From CAG-791 sp963591995 (GTDB lineage Bacteria > Bacillota > Clostridia > Lachnospirales > Lachnospiraceae): a stretch of 35,530 nt of DNA. How positions within the stretch are numbered: position 1 is the stretch's first letter; each line of letters opens with the position of its first letter. Shown here one piece after another: positions 31,803 to 35,530 of this stretch. Under the pieces are notes generated by a model. The model saw only the letters and a list, made by a program, of their open reading frames with translations, was not told the DNA's origin and did no database searches. The stretch is taken from assembly GCA_963591995.1 (NCBI GenBank), contig CAVAUJ010000021.1, forward strand, positions 1 to 35,530. Direction: 5' to 3'. A program made the position numbers and the translations under genes.

Positions 31803-33770
31803 TCACGCCTCTCCGAACTCGATCATGGTCCTGCGGTATTCCTCCGGAAGGCCGATGTCATAGCACGTTCCCTTCGGCACGAAGCCGCACAGCCCCTCCT
31901 GCACCAGAATCTGCTGCAGGGCCTGCGTCAATCCGAATTCTCTGCCGCCCTCTTCTGCGGAATTCTGCTCGCGGATCTCCTTCTCCAGCTCCTCAAAGAC
32001 CGCAGGCGTTAAGACATACTGGCCGAAGGTTGCATAGTAGTGTTTCTGCCTTCTCGCGTCCGGAACGCCCAGATACTGCTCCGCATAGTCGTCCGTCGGC
32101 TTCTCCGTCATCGAGTCTGCCTGCATCAGGCGCCGGAACATGGGATCCGCCGGATCCTGCACCGAGGTCCAGGTGCCGTGCACAATGCCGTAGTGCACCA
32201 CCTTCTCAAGCGGTATCTCATGGATGGACACCAGTGTTCTCCCGCATTCCTGGAAGGCCTCCATCACCTGCTGGCAGCAGTTCTTCTCCTCGCCCGCCGC
32301 CGTCTTGTAGAGGAAATCCCCCAGCATGAGGAGCACGGGATCGCCCTGGGTGAACTTTTTGGCCAGCCATACGGCATGGCCAAAGCCCAGCCGTTCCTTC
32401 TGAATCACATAGGTGATGCGCGAGCGCAGCTGCCGGATCTTCTCCTCGTAGGCGCGCTTCTCCTCCGGGAGCTTGCTGCGGTGCTCCTCCGGGAGCGGGG
32501 CAAAGAAGCGTTCGAATTCCTCCCGGTCCTCTTCTCCGATGATCAATGCGATCTCCTCGATGCCCGCCTCCAGAAGATTCTCCAGCATGATAAGGAGTGC
32601 CGGCTTGAGGATGCCGTCGCGGTCCAGCACCGGCAGGAAGCATTTCTTCATGCTCTTTGTCGCCGGGAACACACGGGTGCCAAAGCCCGCAAGCGGGATG
32701 ATGGCGCGGCGCACGGTCTGCCCGGGCTTCAATGTCAGCCGGAAGGATGGCATGTGCCGCTCGTTCTCCAGATAGTCCTGAAGGCGATCGGCATCCTCGG
32801 CGGATCTGGCAAGGAACTGCACCGTGCCGTCTCCCTGGGAGCCGACACCCTTGGCGCCGTGGATCCACTGCCGGATGGCCGGATCGGCAAGGACAGAATG
32901 CAGCACCGGGGCCTTCAGCTCCTCGCAGGACGGCGCCACCTTCCGGTCGAAATTCTCCTGAGCGGCATCCATCAGCCGGCCGAGCTCCGCGGCATCTCCC
33001 GATTCCAGCGCCGCGATGACGCGCCGGTTCAGGGCAAGATTGTCCTTGCCGAGGGCCTCCTGCACGGCTTTGTCGCGCTCTGTCTCCGCAAAGGGATAGG
33101 CCTTGTTCAGATCGGCCAGAATCCGGATGGTATCCTTGTGGGACATGAGATTGGCGATCACCCAGTGGAAGGTGGTGCCCACACGCAGCTCCTTGGAGGT
33201 GATCTCCACGCCGTCAAAGCCCATCCGCACCGGCTTGACGCCGTAGGCACAGGCCTGGTCCAGCCGCCCGCACCGGGACGGCGTCCGCTGCTCGCCGCGG
33301 AAGGCCGCCTGCATCTCGCCCTGTACGTTCATCTTCAAACCATAGAGCTGATTGAAGGCTCTGGCCACCATCACACAGATGGCCGCCGAGGAGGAAAGGC
33401 CGGATTTGAGCGGGAGGTCCATCTTCGTCACCGTGATCTTCACACCGCCCACGGCATAATTGTCATTGATATACGAGGCTACGCCCGCCACATAGGAGAA
33501 AAAGCCGCCCCCCTGGGCGATGTTCAGGAGCTTCTCGGAGTCCATCTCGCATTCCAGATGCTCTCCCTGATAGAACTCCAGCGGGCTGGTCACGATGAAC
33601 CGTTCGTCCTTTTCGGCATGGGCATAGATTCCCTGCTCGATGCCGGTGACAATCGCCTCACCCTTCTCCAGCGAAGAGTTGACGCTCCGGTACATTCCGG
33701 CCCAGTCCGTATGCTCGCCGAACAGGCAAAGGCGCCCCGGCACGAATAAATCCATTTCTCTTCTGCTCAT
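31803..33770 (-). CDS. bifunctional GHMP sugar kinase / GalU-like nucleotidyltransferase
   Basis: The 655-residue cytoplasmic protein fuses two enzymes. Residues 1-350 are a galactokinase-like GHMP kinase: GRLCLFGEHTDWAG (12-25), ATP-binding LPLKSGLSSSAA (119-130), CGRLDQ with candidate catalytic Asp171, and GVGSQGDGTVQFL (308-320). Residues about 353-655 are a GalU-type sugar-1-phosphate nucleotidyltransferase: IIPLAGFGTRVFPATKSMKK (357-376), LGDFLYK, YATFGQYVLTPAVFEELEK, FGLTQALQQIL and GTCYDIGLPEEY. The expected reaction is sugar to sugar-1-phosphate to NDP-sugar in one polypeptide, resembling in logic the fucokinase/GDP-fucose pyrophosphorylase fusions but with a GalU-like second half. 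The sugar is unknown; a UDP-sugar is the best guess. ATG at 33770 has GGGAGGAAG just upstream; the open frame beyond it runs into a run of N. Confidence 0.9.
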   Translation of the reverse strand: MSRREMDLFVPGRLCLFGEHTDWAGMYRSVNSSLEKGEAIVTGIEQGIYAHAEKDERFIVTSPLEFYQGEHLECEMDSEKLLNIAQGGGFFSYVAGVASYINDNYAVGGVKITVTKMDLPLKSGLSSSAAICVMVARAFNQLYGLKMNVQGEMQAAFRGEQRTPSRCGRLDQACAYGVKPVRMGFDGVEITSKELRVGTTFHWVIANLMSHKDTIRILADLNKAYPFAETERDKAVQEALGKDNLALNRRVIAALESGDAAELGRLMDAAQENFDRKVAPSCEELKAPVLHSVLADPAIRQWIHGAKGVGSQGDGTVQFLARSAEDADRLQDYLENERHMPSFRLTLKPGQTVRRAIIPLAGFGTRVFPATKSMKKCFLPVLDRDGILKPALLIMLENLLEAGIEEIALIIGEEDREEFERFFAPLPEEHRSKLPEEKRAYEEKIRQLRSRITYVIQKERLGFGHAVWLAKKFTQGDPVLLMLGDFLYKTAAGEEKNCCQQVMEAFQECGRTLVSIHEIPLEKVVHYGIVHGTWTSVQDPADPMFRRLMQADSMTEKPTDDYAEQYLGVPDARRQKHYYATFGQYVLTPAVFEELEKEIREQNSAEEGGREFGLTQALQQILVQEGLCGFVPKGTCYDIGLPEEYRRTMIEFGEA

Positions 33771-33907
33771 AGCCGCTTCCTCCCTTTCTCCCTTTCCTTC
33801 GTTTTTCTTCTCTTCTTTTCCTTTTCTTNNNNNNNNNNNNNNNNNNNNNNNNNNNNNNNNNNNNNNNNNNNNCGGATACGCTCTCCATTGTAGCATACCC
33901 TTCCCCA
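33771..33907. other. intergenic purine-rich tract with a 44-base run of N (33829-33872)
   Basis: Upstream of the kinase/nucleotidyltransferase gene the minus strand is almost purely A and G from about 33775 to 33828, then undetermined bases follow to 33872, then a short unremarkable stretch reaches the GT2 stop. The purine tract includes the ribosome binding site. The assembly probably failed here because of low complexity. No promoter or terminator can be recognised in the readable bases. Confidence 0.7.
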
Positions 33908-34753
33908 TCAATCGCGGAGAATCAGCAGCGCACAGGTTTTCCGCAAAACGCGCGCCGCGATGTGCGCCGTCTGCGTGCGAAGCCGCCGATCCCCGGAGAG
34001 CGCCGCCGTACACCGCTCGTCCCAAAGGAGCGCCCTGTGGTAGAGGAGCTTGCGGTTGACCGCCCGCAGACTGGACGGATGCTCCTCATAGAGCCCGTGA
34101 TGCTTCTCCCGGATATATTCGATCGACGCAACCGCCGCCTCGCTGTCGGAGGTGATGCTGCCCGGTGTCGGATGCACCTCCACCAGATCCTCGTCCTCGT
34201 AGATTGCCCTGTAATATGCCGTGAGGCGGATCATCAGCTCCCAGTCCACATTCCTTCGAAGGCTCTCATCAAAGAGATTGTCCTTGATGCAGCGGGCTCT
34301 TCCGATGATGGCGGGAGTGCCGGTATAGCTGCCCTTTAAAAGATTCGCCAGATCGAGCGACTTCTGCGAAGGGGACGGCACGCAGATATCGCTGTTCTCC
34401 CAATGCATCCTGCAATAGACGACATCCGCCTTTGTTTCCTCAAGGTAACGGACCTGCCGCTCCAGCTTATCCGGCAGCCACACATCGTCGCTGTCCTCAA
34501 AGGCAATGTATTCTCCCCTTGCCTCCCGAATGCCGATGTTCCTCGCCCGGGAGGCACCGTGCACGGGGCCGTCATTGTAAAAATAACGGATTCGCGGATC
34601 CGGATAACTCTCCACCACTTCCCTCGTAGAATCCGTGGACCCGTCATCGATCACCAGCAGCTCATAGTCCGAATAGGTCTGCCGCAGGATGCTCTCGATG
34701 GCGCGCGGGAGAGAAGCCGCGCGGTTGCAGGTTGGCAGAATGATGCTGACCAT
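33908..34753 (-). CDS. GT2 family glycosyltransferase, first gene of the locus
   Basis: The 281-residue enzyme begins VSIILPTCNRAASLPRAIESILRQTY, has VIDDGSTDSTREVV, the RARNIGIREARGEYIAFEDSDDVWLPDKLE block (metal-binding acidic cluster about 86-90) and the acceptor-side RNVDWELMIRLTAYY region. It is a short GT2 form acting in the cytoplasm. ATG at 34753 is chosen because AAGGAG lies six bases upstream and homology begins there, although the frame stays open far upstream through the divergent aminopeptidase gene. It is the first minus-strand gene of the locus, diverging from the plus-strand M18 gene. Donor and acceptor unknown. Confidence 0.9.
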   Translation of the reverse strand: MVSIILPTCNRAASLPRAIESILRQTYSDYELLVIDDGSTDSTREVVESYPDPRIRYFYNDGPVHGASRARNIGIREARGEYIAFEDSDDVWLPDKLERQVRYLEETKADVVYCRMHWENSDICVPSPSQKSLDLANLLKGSYTGTPAIIGRARCIKDNLFDESLRRNVDWELMIRLTAYYRAIYEDEDLVEVHPTPGSITSDSEAAVASIEYIREKHHGLYEEHPSSLRAVNRKLLYHRALLWDERCTAALSGDRRLRTQTAHIAARVLRKTCALLILRD

Positions 34754-34777
34754 GTTCGTCTCCTTTTCCGAATTCTC

Positions 34778-34806
34778 TTGACACGAAGCCGCTTTCTTCC
34801 TAAGGT
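34778..34806 (+). promoter_or_regulatory. possible promoter for the M18 aminopeptidase gene
   Basis: A perfect TTGACA at 34778-34783 is followed 17 bases later by TAAGGT at 34801-34806, a poor -10 (three of six). It is correctly oriented and about 75 bases upstream of the aminopeptidase ATG. The -35 match is strong, the rest weak. Confidence 0.4.
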
Positions 34807-34824
34807 GAGATCGAATTTCCATTG

Positions 34825-34850
34825 GGGAAACGCGGATAAAAGCGTTTCCC
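34825..34850. promoter_or_regulatory. 9-bp perfect inverted repeat in the divergent intergenic region
   Basis: GGGAAACGC (34825-34833) and GCGTTTCCC (34842-34850) flank an 8-base spacer. No T-run follows on either strand, so it is not a typical terminator. Its location between two divergent genes suits an operator or an mRNA leader hairpin of the plus-strand gene. Confidence 0.6.
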
Positions 34851-34882
34851 ACGCCGGATTTGCCGCATGAAAGGAGCCGAAC

Positions 34883-35530
34883 ATGTCTGCTGTACCTTCC
34901 GATTACCGATCCCCCGACGGGGCGAGCATAGCTTCCTTCACCCGGGGCCTCATGTCCTTTCTGGACGATAGCCCGGTTGCCCTGATTGCCGCAGACAACA
35001 TCGCGGGAAAGCTCCGGGCGGCCGGCTTTCAGCCGCTTCGCGAGGAGGATGCCTGGCATCTTGTCCCGGGCGGCCGCTACTATGTGCTGCGCGGCGGCTC
35101 CGCGCTCATTGCCTTCTGCCTTCCCGCCGGTGCCTTCCGGAAAGCGATAGCAGCTCCCCTCGCATCCCTTTCTCAGGAGGGCGCAGCAGGCGATCCCGCT
35201 GAACTGCTGCCGGCTGCCTTCCATATTGCGGCGAGCCACCTCGATTCTCCCACCTTCCGCATCAAGAGCAATGCGGAAATCACTATCGAGAATCAATACA
35301 TCACGCTCAATGTCGAGAAATACGGCGGCATGATCCTGTCCACCTGGCTGGACCGTCCGCTTTCGGTCGCCGGGCGTGTTCTGGTCCGCACGGGGAGCGG
35401 CATTTCCGAGCGCCTCGTCAACATCGACCGCGACCTTCTCATCATCCCGAGCGTTGCCATCCACATGAACCGTTCGGTCAACGACGGCTATCGTTGGGAT
35501 ATGCGGCAGGATCTCCGGCCCCTTTTGACC
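34883..35530 (+). CDS. apeB: M18 family aminopeptidase, C-terminus cut by window edge
   Basis: This is a cytosolic metallo-aminopeptidase of the M18 (aspartyl aminopeptidase) family, probably removing acidic or other N-terminal residues from peptides. The 216 readable residues include AASHLDSPTFRIK with the first zinc ligand His119 and Asp121, EKYGGMILSTWLDRPLSVAGRV and the DLLIIPSVAIHMNR block, all characteristic of M18. ATG at 34883 has AAGGAG seven bases upstream. Compared with usual M18 proteins, the loop before HxD is enlarged and rich in Ala and Pro (about residues 82-113). It is divergent from the glycan locus and probably marks the chromosomal backbone at its border. The remaining metal ligands lie beyond the window. 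Confidence 0.93.
   Translation, partial: MSAVPSDYRSPDGASIASFTRGLMSFLDDSPVALIAADNIAGKLRAAGFQPLREEDAWHLVPGGRYYVLRGGSALIAFCLPAGAFRKAIAAPLASLSQEGAAGDPAELLPAAFHIAASHLDSPTFRIKSNAEITIENQYITLNVEKYGGMILSTWLDRPLSVAGRVLVRTGSGISERLVNIDRDLLIIPSVAIHMNRSVNDGYRWDMRQDLRPLLT

Noticed and set aside
33771..34025. The 85-codon extension upstream of the kinase/nucleotidyltransferase fusion.
   Set aside because: It passes through a run of N and the antisense end of the GT2 gene. The ATG at 33770 has a strong ribosome binding site and matches the start of kinase homology.
34754..35464. The minus-strand frame that extends the first GT2 upstream to about 518 codons.
   Set aside because: The GT2 homology starts at ATG 34753 with a good ribosome binding site, and the extension is antisense to the M18 gene, whose plus-strand translation is clearly the real protein.

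Overview
The window looks like part of a GC-rich Firmicutes chromosome, most likely an anaerobic Clostridia (Lachnospiraceae-like) species. Supporting this: strong AGGAGG-type ribosome binding sites, frequent TTG and GTG starts, DUF2142/DUF2304/GtrII-type membrane proteins, a RelB/RelE module and an M18 aminopeptidase. The placement is inference from gene content and sequence style; there is no rRNA or other phylogenetic marker.

Almost everything is on the minus strand and reads right to left as one long, tightly packed surface-polysaccharide locus running off the left edge. At the right end (34.75-34.88 kb) a divergent intergenic region separates it from a plus-strand M18 aminopeptidase that runs off the right edge. 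In transcription order the locus encodes: a GT2 glycosyltransferase; a fused GHMP sugar kinase / GalU-like nucleotidyltransferase; a giant DUF2142 protein with three extracytoplasmic modules; a RelB/RelE toxin-antitoxin cassette; a Wzx-type flippase interrupted by a 935-base run of N; DUF2304; a second DUF2142; a DUF6056-like protein; a GT2; a B12-binding radical SAM enzyme; a GT-C-like protein; a GT2; a GT8; a second flippase; a GT2; an O-fucosyltransferase-like enzyme; a GT2; a GtrB-like polyprenyl-phosphate sugar synthase; a GtrII-like protein; a third DUF2142; an MBOAT acyltransferase with an SGNH-like partner; another polytopic protein; and a GT4 cut by the window edge.

The likely logic is as follows. 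Activated sugars, one route being the kinase/nucleotidyltransferase fusion, feed at least eight cytoplasmic glycosyltransferases that build a lipid-linked glycan. One or two flippases export it. Up to seven polytopic GT-C-like proteins, supplied by GtrB-type lipid-linked sugars, and the MBOAT/SGNH pair would then decorate it outside the membrane. No initiating phosphoglycosyl transferase, chain-length regulator or certain polymerase is visible; these may lie left of the window.

Base composition is mosaic by eye. About 11.2-15.9 kb and 21.5-25.1 kb, plus the toxin-antitoxin cassette, are clearly more AT-rich than the rest, which suggests module exchange. The most notable features are the kinase-nucleotidyltransferase fusion, the triplicated extracytoplasmic module in the 1177-residue protein, the toxin-antitoxin cassette lying between the tail of that gene and a decayed partial copy of the same gene, the B12 radical SAM enzyme, and short tandem repeats recurring at gene junctions.
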